A stretch of 35,641 nt of DNA from S012-113 sp965368405. GTDB taxonomy: Bacteria; Bacteroidota; Bacteroidia; Cytophagales; Cyclobacteriaceae. Below are positions 6,919 to 16,500 of this stretch, in pieces. The position numbers were made by a program, and so were the translations under genes. The stretch spans positions 1 to 35,641 of the forward strand of contig CBDUMS010000029.1 in NCBI GenBank assembly GCA_965368405.1, given 5' to 3'. The notes below the pieces were generated by a model. The model did not search any database, was not told the origin of the DNA, and was given only the letters and a program-made list of their open reading frames with translations. How positions within the stretch are numbered: the stretch's first letter is position 1; each line of letters begins with the position of its first letter.

Positions 6919-9798
6919 TTATTCTCCGTACGCTTCAACTGGAAGACAGCTGCATACTAAATTTCGATCGCCATAGGCGTTATCTACTCGAGCCACTGAA
7001 GGCCAGAATTTATTATTCTGAACAAATTCAGCAGGGTAAGCTGCTTTACTTCTAGAGTAAGGTCTATCCCAAGAATCGCTTAAGACTGCATATTCTGTGT
7101 GAGGAGCATTTTTAAGTACATTATTCTCTGGATCTGCTGTACCATCAGCTACTTCATCTATCTCAGCTCGAATAGCGAGCATTGCTTCGCAGAAGCGATC
7201 TAGCTCCTCTTTGCTTTCACTTTCCGTTGGCTCGATCATCATAGTGCCTGCCACAGGAAATGAAACCGTTGGCGCATGGAATCCGTAGTCCATTAAACGT
7301 TTCGCAATATCTTCCACCTCGATACCTGCTGCCTTAAACTCTCTAAAATCAATAATTAACTCATGAGCACAGCGGCCCTTTGTTCCGAGATAAAGTATTT
7401 CGTACTTGTCTGAAAGGCGATCCTTAATATAATTGGCATTCAAAATAGCAATTTTGGTCGCATTTTCAAGTCCTTTCACACCCATCATAGCGATATATGC
7501 GTAACTAATAACGGTTACACCTGCACTACCCCATGGGGCAGAAGAAATTGATGTAATTGCCTTTTCGCCACCTGTTTTAATTACTGGATTACCTGGCAGG
7601 AATGGTGTGAGATGTTCAACCGTACAAATAGGCCCAATTCCTGGTCCACCACCACCGTGTGGTATAGCAAAAGTTTTATGCAAATTAAGATGACAAACAT
7701 CTGCACCAATGGCTCCAGGGCTTGTTAGACCAACCTGAGCATTCATATTGGCTCCATCCATATACACTTGTCCTCCATTTTCGTGTATGATATCACATAT
7801 TTCGGTGACACTCTCTTCATAAACTCCATGGGTCGAAGGATAGGTAATCATTAAGGCCATTAAGTTTTCTTGATGTTCCTGTGCTTTCGCTCTTAAATCT
7901 TCTACATCAATATTGCCTTTTTCATCGCTTCCAACAATAATAACAGTAGCTCCCGCCATAACTGCACTGGCAGGGTTAGTACCATGTGCCGATGATGGTA
8001 TTAGAACTATGTTCCTATTAAAATCACCACGACTTTCATGGTACGCCTTTATCACCATAAGACCCGCATACTCTCCCTGTGCACCGCTATTGGGTTGCAA
8101 AGATGTACCGTGGAATCCGGTTATTTCAGCAAGCCATACCTCCAGCTCACGAAGCATTTTCTGGAAACCCTGGGCCTGACTTACTGGTACCAAAGGGTGC
8201 AAACCGGCAATCTTAGGCCATGTTACTGGCAGCATTTCGCTAGTAGCGTTTAGCTTCATTGTACACGAGCCAAGCGAAATCATTGAATGGGTCAGCGACA
8301 CATCTTTGTTCTCTAATCGCTTGATGTAGCGTAACATTTCGTGTTCCTTATGATAGCTGTTAAATACAGGGTGAGTCATAAAGGCAAGCTTTCGCTGCAT
8401 GTTCTCTGGCCACGCCAGGCTCATGTCTTCTGATTTTGAGAAGTTTATTGTTTGATTTACAACATCAGCAAAAACCTTAAATAATTCTTCGACCTTTTGA
8501 ACTGAGGTTGTTTCATCCAGCGCAATCCCTACAGTACCGTCTTCGAAATAACGAAGATTAATACGATTTGCTTCACACTTATCCTTTAATACAGAAGCAT
8601 TAATTCCATCAGGCATCGATACTTGAATGGTATCGAAATAATTGTCATTCAAAATATTAAAACCTAAAGCCGAAAGGTTATCCGCCAGCAATCTGGCAAG
8701 GCCATGAATGCGAGCGGCAATTTTCTTTATGCCAGTAGGCCCGTGATAAACGGCATACATCCCAGCAAGTACTGCAAGCAATACCTGCGCTGTACAAATA
8801 TTGGAGGTAGCTCTTTCTCTTTTAATATGTTGTTCCCGCGTTTGTAATGCCATTCTATAGGCATTATTGCCATCGGCATCCAACGAAGCTCCTATTATCC
8901 TACCAGGAAGCTGACGCTTGTATGCTTCTCGTGTTGCAAAAAATCCTGCATGAGGACCACCATAACCTAGTGAAACGCCAAAGCGCTGGCTAGTGCCAAC
9001 AACGACATCTGCTCCCATCTCCCCTGGAGACTTCATTAAGGCAAGACTCATTAGGTCTGAACCAACACAAACCAATACGCTTTGCTCATGCGCTGCGGCA
9101 ATCAAATTAGAGAAATCCTTAATAGAGCCATCATCGCCGGGGTTTTGGATATAAATACCAAAAAGATCAGGATCTGTTATATCTACCTTATTAATATCGC
9201 CTACAATCAAATCGATATAATGTGAATTCGCTCTGGTACGCATCACATCAATTGTTTGAGGAAAGGTGTTTCGATCTATAAAAAACTTATTTACCATTTT
9301 CTTTGGTCCTTTCTGAACCGCAGACATCATATACATAGCTTCAGCTGCAGCGGTACCTTCATCTAGCAAGGAGGCATTTGCAATGTCCATTCCGGTAAGA
9401 TCCGAAACCATGGTTTGATAGTTGATCAGAGCCTCTAACCTACCCTGTGCAATTTCTGCTTGATATGGAGTATAAGCTGTATACCAGCCGGGAGACTCCA
9501 GAATATTTCGCCTTATCACTGCTGGCATTACGGTATTATAATAGCCCATGCCGATATAGGTGTCGAACAACTCATTTTCGGCCATCTGAGCTCTTAAATC
9601 TGCAAGAAAGCTGCTCTCGGATTTAGCGTCAGGCAAATCTAATGGTTGCTTCAAGCGTATATTTTCTGGAACTGTTTCAGCGATCAGCTGATCCATCGAT
9701 TCAGCTCCAACGACCTTTAACATTTCATCGATTTGATCATCGGTTAGTCCATTATGGCGATTTTCAAATCTTTCGGCGTAATTATAATCGAGTTTCAT
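6919..9798 (-). CDS. gcvP: Glycine dehydrogenase (decarboxylating), P protein of the glycine cleavage system
   Basis: This 959-residue protein is the long, single-chain form of GcvP, in which both halves of the PLP fold are joined (many Firmicutes and archaea split them into two genes). The PLP lysine is K708 in LNLHKTFAIPHGGGGPG. The N-terminal half has MGYYNTVMPAVIRRNILESP, and the second half has SLGSCTMKLNATSEM and SAHGTNPASA, all strongly conserved in the family. It decarboxylates glycine and loads the aminomethyl group on the lipoyl arm of GcvH; GcvT then passes the carbon to tetrahydrofolate. gcvT, gcvH and lpd are not in the window. No glycine riboswitch was seen upstream. Confidence 0.97.
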   Translation of the reverse strand: MKLDYNYAERFENRHNGLTDDQIDEMLKVVGAESMDQLIAETVPENIRLKQPLDLPDAKSESSFLADLRAQMAENELFDTYIGMGYYNTVMPAVIRRNILESPGWYTAYTPYQAEIAQGRLEALINYQTMVSDLTGMDIANASLLDEGTAAAEAMYMMSAVQKGPKKMVNKFFIDRNTFPQTIDVMRTRANSHYIDLIVGDINKVDITDPDLFGIYIQNPGDDGSIKDFSNLIAAAHEQSVLVCVGSDLMSLALMKSPGEMGADVVVGTSQRFGVSLGYGGPHAGFFATREAYKRQLPGRIIGASLDADGNNAYRMALQTREQHIKRERATSNICTAQVLLAVLAGMYAVYHGPTGIKKIAARIHGLARLLADNLSALGFNILNDNYFDTIQVSMPDGINASVLKDKCEANRINLRYFEDGTVGIALDETTSVQKVEELFKVFADVVNQTINFSKSEDMSLAWPENMQRKLAFMTHPVFNSYHKEHEMLRYIKRLENKDVSLTHSMISLGSCTMKLNATSEMLPVTWPKIAGLHPLVPVSQAQGFQKMLRELEVWLAEITGFHGTSLQPNSGAQGEYAGLMVIKAYHESRGDFNRNIVLIPSSAHGTNPASAVMAGATVIIVGSDEKGNIDVEDLRAKAQEHQENLMALMITYPSTHGVYEESVTEICDIIHENGGQVYMDGANMNAQVGLTSPGAIGADVCHLNLHKTFAIPHGGGGPGIGPICTVEHLTPFLPGNPVIKTGGEKAITSISSAPWGSAGVTVISYAYIAMMGVKGLENATKIAILNANYIKDRLSDKYEILYLGTKGRCAHELIIDFREFKAAGIEVEDIAKRLMDYGFHAPTVSFPVAGTMMIEPTESESKEELDRFCEAMLAIRAEIDEVADGTADPENNVLKNAPHTEYAVLSDSWDRPYSRSKAAYPAEFVQNNKFWPSVARVDNAYGDRNLVCSCLPVEAYGE

Positions 9799-9838
9799 TG
9801 GCTATTATCCACTTGGTTAATTCATGTAAAATCTAATG

Positions 9839-9846
9839 CAAAAATA
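9839..9846 (-). promoter_or_regulatory. Predicted -7 promoter box upstream of gcvP
   Basis: TATTTTTG on the minus strand matches TAnnTTTG about 41 bases before the gcvP ATG. The -33 region is weak (only TG). The 169-base divergent gap (9799-9967) shared with the peptidase gene also holds a poorer plus-strand candidate, TTG (9910-9912) with TTCTTTTG (9931-9938) at 18-base spacing. Confidence 0.42.
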
Positions 9847-9967
9847 AAATAATTCATCCCATCGACATGTTGTTTACATGGCTATTTTACCGTTGATAAG
9901 ATAACCCGGTTGTAAAATATCAATGTAGCATTCTTTTGCGTTTCTAATCAAGAAAACTGTACTAGCG

Positions 9968-11497
9968 ATGAAACATTTTTTATTCCATATTTCGTTCCTT
10001 TTGTTAGGAATAAATGCCTTTGGCCAGCAAGATTATTCTACCGAGTATGCTGAAACCATAACGCAAGAAGATCTTCGTGAGCTCTTAACCATTATTGCCT
10101 CGGATGCGATGGAGGGAAGAGAAACCGGTGAGCGAGGTCAAAAAATGGCCGCTGTCTTTATCGCAGACCATTTTGAGCGACTAGGACTTGAGCCTGTTGT
10201 TCCGACCTCAAACGGCAAATCATACTACCAAAAATTCAATTTGGAACGTAGCTCGGCAGGAGACACCTATTTGCAAATAGGAAAGGACAAACTCTTGAAC
10301 GGAAAAGATGTTCTCTATTTTGGAAAAGCTAATACAGGAGGCGAGGTATCGCTGGATGTTGTTTTTGCTGGAGATGGCAGTAAAGAAGCGCTCGCCAATC
10401 TCGACTTGAAGGGAAAAGCAGTTTTATTCGCTCGTGAAGCTAATTCAAGCATTCGCCGAGAATTATCAAAGACTGCCTACAGTAAAGGAGCGGCACTTGT
10501 ACTTCTAGAAGGTGCTGAGTCAGATGAAGAGTGGAGCAAATGGGTTCCTCGATATTCTCGCTACGCTATGCGTGGCGGACTAGGTTTACCTAAGCCTAGT
10601 ACAGATAATGGTGTTTTTTACATTGGTCCTTCTATTGCCGCAAATATTCTCAACCTATCCCTCGAAAAATATGAAGCGGAGTGTACTAAGGTCACTGAAG
10701 GTAATTATTCAGCTATTGCCAAGATTAAACGCGGTAAGCTCAGCTATGTCGCGGAAACTATCATAGATAAGGTAGGTACGGAGAATGTAATGGGTTATTT
10801 AGAGGGCACTGATAAAAAAGATGAGCTTATTGTGTTGACAGCACATTATGATCATATTGGACGTCGTGGTGAATCAATTAATAATGGTGCCGATGACGAT
10901 GGGTCAGGCACATCTGCAATCTTAGAACTGGCCGAAGCCTACGTTTTTGCAAAAAAAGCTGGGAACGGCCCAAGAAGAAGCATCCTTTTCATGACAGTTA
11001 CCGGAGAGGAAAAAGGACTGCTTGGTTCTCAATATTATACTGAAAATCCAGTATTCCCTCTGGAAAATACGGTAGTAAATTTGAATATTGACATGGTGGG
11101 GCGCTCAGATGAAGCGCACGTTGATAATCGGGAATTTGTATATCTCGTCGGATCAGATCGTTTATCGTCTGAACTTCATGAGCTCAGCGAAAAAGCAAAC
11201 AGTACCTATACGAAACTTAGTTTAGACTATACGTATAACGACGAGAATCACCCCGACAGAATATATTATCGTTCTGATCACTGGAATTTTGCCAAAAACA
11301 ATGTCCCCATTATTTTCTACTTTAATGGCACCCACGATGATTATCACCGTGAAACCGATACCGTTGATAAAATTGAATTTGACCTACTACAGAAAAGAGC
11401 GCAGCTTGTTTTCTACACCTCATGGGTTATCGCGAATAGAGAAGATCGGCTGGTTGTAGATAAAATCAAGGATGATATCTCAATAAAAACAAAATAA
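9968..11497 (+). CDS. Exported M28-family metallopeptidase with PA-like insert
   Basis: A 509-residue zinc peptidase with a signal peptide (residues 1-19, ending NAFGQ). The two-zinc site of family M28 is complete: H293 (TAHYDH), bridging D310 (GADDDGSG), the E347-E348 pair (TGEEKGLLGS, catalytic base then ligand), D375 (NIDMVGR) and H460 (DDYHRETD). Residues about 100-240 between the N-terminal helix and the catalytic domain look like a protease-associated (PA) lid (LDLKGKAVLFARE). It probably acts as an aminopeptidase in the periplasm or outside the cell, releasing amino acids from peptides; the exact specificity is unknown. It is followed after 55 bases by the YwqK/TonB-C gene on the same strand. 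Confidence 0.92.
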   Translation: MKHFLFHISFLLLGINAFGQQDYSTEYAETITQEDLRELLTIIASDAMEGRETGERGQKMAAVFIADHFERLGLEPVVPTSNGKSYYQKFNLERSSAGDTYLQIGKDKLLNGKDVLYFGKANTGGEVSLDVVFAGDGSKEALANLDLKGKAVLFAREANSSIRRELSKTAYSKGAALVLLEGAESDEEWSKWVPRYSRYAMRGGLGLPKPSTDNGVFYIGPSIAANILNLSLEKYEAECTKVTEGNYSAIAKIKRGKLSYVAETIIDKVGTENVMGYLEGTDKKDELIVLTAHYDHIGRRGESINNGADDDGSGTSAILELAEAYVFAKKAGNGPRRSILFMTVTGEEKGLLGSQYYTENPVFPLENTVVNLNIDMVGRSDEAHVDNREFVYLVGSDRLSSELHELSEKANSTYTKLSLDYTYNDENHPDRIYYRSDHWNFAKNNVPIIFYFNGTHDDYHRETDTVDKIEFDLLQKRAQLVFYTSWVIANREDRLVVDKIKDDISIKTK

Positions 11498-11552
11498 CTT
11501 TCCTCATAGTGCTTTAATATTGTACTTATTGGCGAACCATTAAGCACATACC

Positions 11553-12677
11553 TTGCGCTATCTTGTTATTTTTTGTTTAATCAGTTTACGTCTAGTTGCG
11601 CAAGGCCAGCTATTAGACACCCTGTATTATAATTCCAACTGGCAACTTGTTACAGAAGGAAACGAAACTTACTACCGGGTTGCTGGCATTAATCAAGAGC
11701 TCCTACAGTTTATGGGCAAATTCACCGACTATTATGTCAATGGCCAAATATTCTGCGAGGGTCAGTATAGCAGTTCAGGGAAGAAAAATGGCATATTTAC
11801 CCGCTATCACCAAAATGGCAAGATTTATAGTAAAGGAGCATATGACGATGACTTTTTCACGGGCAAATGGTCTTATTATTATTCAGATGGCTCCCTAAAA
11901 GAAGTTATCCATTTCGACCAAGGCAGGTTTGTTGTGGCTGAACACATCGACGAATCTGGCAATGTTAAAGTTAGGGATGGCACTGGCAAGTGGAAACGTG
12001 AAATAAAGGATGGCTCCATAACTTTTACCTTGAGCGCGACATTTCGCGATTATAGGAGATCCGGGAACTGGACTCTGCGGTATCCTGATTTATCCGTTCA
12101 AATAAAAGAATCTTACGAATACGGCGAGTTCATTGACGGATATGAAAATGGCTATCAACCAACCTATTATACTGAAACCAGATTCTTAGATGACATTTTT
12201 TACCCCGAGCGATATTTCTCTATCGAAGCTTTTAATGTATGGGAAGCTTCAAAAAAGGACTATCCGTATATAAGTTGGTTAAGTGAGTTGCCTTTAGGAG
12301 GGATCGTTACCGGCCAATCTATTGATAGTCTCTTCAGCCTCGGGCAACAGTTCGAAGTCCCTGACAGGCCTGCCAATTACCCAGGCGGAAGAACTGCTTT
12401 TTTTAAGAAGGTTAGCTCCTTATTGGTTTATCCTAAGGAAGCACAAAAAGAAGGCATTGCTGGAACGGTTTATGTTGAATTTGTAATTGCAGTAGATGGA
12501 AATATCAGCGCATTGAGAATATTAAGAGGAATCGGTGGTGGATGTGATCAAGAAGCTATCATAGCAATTTTAGGTGCAGGCAAATGGTTGCCCGCTCAAA
12601 AACTAGGAGAGCCTATTGAGCAGAAAATACTAATTCCAATTTCATTCTATCTCAAAAAACCCATCCAGGAAAACTAA
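11553..12677 (+). CDS. Exported protein with YwqK/MORN-like repeats and a TonB C-terminal domain
   Basis: The only start that yields an export signal is TTG at 11553; an in-frame stop (TAA, 11541-11543) lies just upstream and no ATG comes between. The signal is about residues 1-17 (MRYLVIFCLISLRLVAQ). Residues about 50-100 carry repeats of the YwqK/MORN type (YYVNGQIFCEGQY, YHQNGKIYSKGAY, YYSDGSLKEV). Residues about 285-370 are a TonB C-terminal-like domain (YPKEAQKEGIAGTVYVEF, then GGGCDQEAI, then PISF). There is no N-terminal membrane anchor or proline-rich arm as in true TonB, so it is not an energy transducer; periplasmic peptidoglycan or partner binding is a guess. It precedes dapF by 34 bases. 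Confidence 0.75.
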   Translation: MRYLVIFCLISLRLVAQGQLLDTLYYNSNWQLVTEGNETYYRVAGINQELLQFMGKFTDYYVNGQIFCEGQYSSSGKKNGIFTRYHQNGKIYSKGAYDDDFFTGKWSYYYSDGSLKEVIHFDQGRFVVAEHIDESGNVKVRDGTGKWKREIKDGSITFTLSATFRDYRRSGNWTLRYPDLSVQIKESYEYGEFIDGYENGYQPTYYTETRFLDDIFYPERYFSIEAFNVWEASKKDYPYISWLSELPLGGIVTGQSIDSLFSLGQQFEVPDRPANYPGGRTAFFKKVSSLLVYPKEAQKEGIAGTVYVEFVIAVDGNISALRILRGIGGGCDQEAIIAILGAGKWLPAQKLGEPIEQKILIPISFYLKKPIQEN

Positions 12678-12711
12678 TCGCTATCCATTCCAATACTTCT
12701 AATCTTGAGCT

Positions 12712-13485
12712 ATGAGAATAAGGTTTCAAAAATATCAGGCTACCGGCAACGATTTTATCATGTTGGATAATCGCGCTTCAGAATATTCTAAATTAGACAA
12801 TGCCCAGGTTGCACAATTATGTCATCGGAAGTTTGGCATTGGGGCAGATGGTCTTATTCTAATAAGCGAGTCAGATAGCGTGGATTTCATTATGACGTAT
12901 TACAACGCCGATGGCGGTATTGGCAGCTTTTGTGGTAATGGCTCGAGAGCGGCAGTTCGATTTGCAAGTACCCTTGGTCTAATCACCAAATCGGGGCATT
13001 TTGAAGCGTATGATGGGATTCATGAAACCGAAATAGGCAGTGAATGGATCAAAATAAGAATGGCAGACGTACAAAATGGCAGGAATATTTTGGATGGCAC
13101 TTTTATTGATACAGGATCACCGCATTACGTTGAGACATGCAATAATCTTGACCAATTTGATGTAGTAGTAAAAGGCAGGTCTGTCCGACATAATAAGGTA
13201 TTTGAACCAAGTGGGACGAATGTGAATTTTGTGGAACAGTTAGGAAAGGAAAGTATTTATGTTAGAACCTTCGAAAGGGGCGTTGAAGACGAAACCCTTT
13301 CATGTGGCACTGGCGTAACCGCTTCGGCTTTGGCAATGGTTATAGGTGACGGGACACACACGGTGAAAGTTATAACCCCAGGCGGAAATTTGAGGGTAAG
13401 CTTTGAACGAATAAATGACCAAAACCAGAATATATGGCTCGAAGGTCCAGCACAAATGACTTTTGAAGGTGAAATATCTTTATGA
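12712..13485 (+). CDS. dapF: Diaminopimelate epimerase
   Basis: At 257 residues this is close to the usual DapF length. Both catalytic cysteines are present: C74 in SFCGNGSRAAVRF and C198 in ETLSCGTGVTASAL. The N-terminal KYQATGNDFIMLDN and the substrate-binding YYNADG are also intact. It interconverts LL- and meso-diaminopimelate in the cytoplasm, the last step before lysine and the source of the peptidoglycan cross-link residue. It lies 34 bases after the YwqK/TonB-C gene and has no promoter box of its own that I can see, so it may be read with that gene. secA follows after about 100 bases with its own promoter. Other dap genes are not in the window. Confidence 0.96.
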   Translation: MRIRFQKYQATGNDFIMLDNRASEYSKLDNAQVAQLCHRKFGIGADGLILISESDSVDFIMTYYNADGGIGSFCGNGSRAAVRFASTLGLITKSGHFEAYDGIHETEIGSEWIKIRMADVQNGRNILDGTFIDTGSPHYVETCNNLDQFDVVVKGRSVRHNKVFEPSGTNVNFVEQLGKESIYVRTFERGVEDETLSCGTGVTASALAMVIGDGTHTVKVITPGGNLRVSFERINDQNQNIWLEGPAQMTFEGEISL

Positions 13486-13539
13486 GCCTATGTTTCTTAA
13501 TAGGAATCACGCGGTTTGTCACCTAGTGTTAGTATAAAA

Positions 13540-13557
13540 GACCGTAATTTTGCGGTC
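13540..13557 (+). promoter_or_regulatory. Predicted secA promoter -7 box inside a GACCG/CGGTC palindrome
   Basis: TAATTTTG (13545-13552) is an exact TAnnTTTG match about 35 bases before the secA ATG. It is framed exactly by inverted arms GACCG (13540-13544) and CGGTC (13553-13557). No TTG lies at the usual -33 spacing. The palindrome could be a repressor operator or a hairpin at the transcript start; it may also be chance. Confidence 0.5.
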
Positions 13558-13586
13558 GCGATTGAAAATTGAAGAAGAATTAGAAA

Positions 13587-16500
13587 ATGGCAAACATTTT
13601 TACAAAAAGTATAACCAAAATATTTGGTACCAAATCTGATAAGGACATCAAAGCGGTAATGCCTTATGTTGATAAGACAAATGAGGTATTTGCACAACTC
13701 CAGGGTATTTCGAACGATGATCTTAGAGAAAAAACGAATGCGCTGAGGTCTGAAATCGCTACAAGATTGGAAACAATCGACAAGGAATTATCAGATTTAC
13801 ATCAACAGGTAGAAGAAGATAAAACGCTGGATATTCATGCTAAGGATGATATATTTAAGCAAATCGATGCCCTTGAAGAAACCAGAAATGAAGAGCTAGA
13901 GAAGGTTTTACTAGATATTCTGCCCGACGCCTTTGCAATCGTTAAGGAAACGGCCCGTCGCTTCAAAGAAAATGAGAGTATAGAAGTCACTGCAAATATG
14001 CACGACAGGCAATATGCGGCCGAGCATGAAAATGTTGAAATCGATAACGACAAAGCTGTTTGGAAGAGTACCTGGATCGCTGCCGGAGGAGAGATTAAGT
14101 GGGACATGGTACATTATGATGTTCAGCTTATCGGTGGAGTTGTGCTACACAAAGGAACGATTGCTGAAATGGCTACTGGTGAAGGTAAAACACTCGTATC
14201 TACATTGCCCTCGTTTCTAAATGCTTTATCCGGTCGCGGTGTTCATTTGGTAACAGTTAACAATTATCTGGCCATACGAGATTCAGAATGGATGGCTCCT
14301 ATTTTTGAATTCCATGGACTTACCGTGGATTGCATCGATAAGCATGATCCGCATTCAGAAGAGAGAAGAAAAGCCTATAATGCAGACATTACCTATGGAA
14401 CAAATAATGAATTCGGCTTTGACTACTTACGCGATAATATGTCGCGTGAACCCGAAGATCTAGTCCAGCGTAAGCACCATTTTGCCATGGTAGATGAGGT
14501 CGATTCTGTCCTTATCGATGAAGCAAGAACGCCTTTAATTATATCAGGTCCGGTACCCAAGGGAGATGAGCATGAGTTTTATGATCTCAAACCCAGAATC
14601 AATAAGTTAGTAGAAGAGCAGCGCAAGTATGTTGGCCAGTTGCTTAATGATGCTAAAAAACTGATTTCCGATGGCGATGAAAGGGAAGGTGGACTCTCAT
14701 TATTTAGGGTGTACCGTGGTCTACCAAAATATAAGCCCCTTATCAAGTTCTTGAGTGAGCCAGGAACAAAGCAAATTCTTCAAAAAACTGAAAATTTTTA
14801 CCTCCAGGATAATCAAAAAATGATGCCTGAGGCTGACATGCCGTTATTTTTCACCATCGATGAAAAACACAACAGCATAGACCTCACAGAAAAAGGGATT
14901 GATTTAATAACTGGTGAGGGTGAAGACCCTAAATTTTTTATTCTACCTGATATAGGAGAAGAAATTGCAAATTTAGAGAAAGATGAATCGCTGGATGAAA
15001 AAGAGATCTTAAAGCAAAAAGATGAGGTAATTCAGGATTATACCATCAAGGCACAACGGATTCACTCTGTAAATCAGCTCTTAAAGGCATATACACTGTT
15101 CGAAAAAGACACCGAATACATCATCGAGGATAGTAAAATCAAAATTGTTGATGAGCAAACCGGAAGGGTGATGGATGGAAGACGTTACTCCGATGGTCTT
15201 CATCAGGCAATTGAAGCCAAAGAAAATGTTAAGGTAGAAGATGCCACGCAGACCTATGCGACCATTACGCTTCAGAACTATTTTAGGATGTACCACAAGT
15301 TGTCGGGCATGACCGGTACTGCCGAAACGGAGGCTGGCGAGTTTTGGGAAATCTATAAGCTTGATGTAGTCGTTATTCCTGCAAATAGGCCTATCGTTAG
15401 AAACGATGCCGAAGACAAAGTTTATAAAACCGTACGTGAAAAATTCAACGCTGTTGTAGATGAAATTAATGACTTAACGGGTCAAGGACGACCTGTTCTT
15501 GTAGGTACTACTTCGGTAGAAATTTCTGAGCTTTTGAGCAGAATGCTTAAAATGAAGCAGATTCCACACCAGGTTTTGAATGCGAAGCAGCATCAGCGCG
15601 AAGCTGAGGTAGTAACTGCTGCCGGGCAATCGGGAACTGTAACCATAGCCACCAATATGGCAGGTAGAGGAACAGACATCAAGCTTTCGCCAGAATCGCG
15701 GGCTGCTGGTGGCCTCGCCATTGTGGGTACAGAACGTCATGAGTCTCGTCGTGTAGACAGACAGTTACGGGGTAGAGCGGGTCGACAAGGAGATGTTGGT
15801 TCATCGCAATTCTTTGTTTCGCTGGAAGATAACTTGATGCGATTATTCATGCCTGAGCGAATTGCTAAGCTTATGGACCGACTTGGCCTTCAGGAAGGAG
15901 AAGTAATTCAGCATTCAATGATTACTAACTCTATCGAGCGCGCCCAGAAAAAAGTTGAAGAAAACAATTTTGGAATCCGAAAGCGCCTCCTTGAGTATGA
16001 CGATGTGATGAACTCGCAACGAGAGGTTATATATAAGCGTAGAAGGAATGCCTTATTCGGTGATAGGCTAGAACTCGATATCATGAATATGCTTTATGAT
16101 ATCAGTGAAGACATTGTACTCAATCATCAGGGTGTTGGTGACTACGATGGTTTTAAACTTACGGTTTTGAGCACTCTTTTCTTCGATACGATACTGAATG
16201 AGGAAGATTTCAATAATAAACCAGCCGAAGAGCTTGGTGAGCTACTGTATAATGAAGCACTTGAGCATTATCATCGAAAAAATGAGCTAATTGCCGAAAA
16301 GGCGTTACCGATTTTAAAAGATATCCACCTAACACGAGGGGCTACAATTAAAAACGTATTGGTGCCGTTCACCGATGGTGTTAAGCAAATTGGCGTTACC
16401 GCAAGTTTAGAGCAATGTATTGAAACCAATGGTAAGGCTCTTATTACTTCCATGGAGAAGATAATTACCTTGGCCATTATCGATGAGCAATGGAAGGAGC

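Noticed and set aside
9799..9967. Possible glycine riboswitch upstream of gcvP
   Set aside because: The divergent gap is AT-rich, with no paired-aptamer-like GC stems on the minus strand.
13487..13504. CCTAT/ATAGG hairpin after dapF as a terminator
   Set aside because: The stem is only 5 base pairs with an 8-base loop and is not followed by a T-run.
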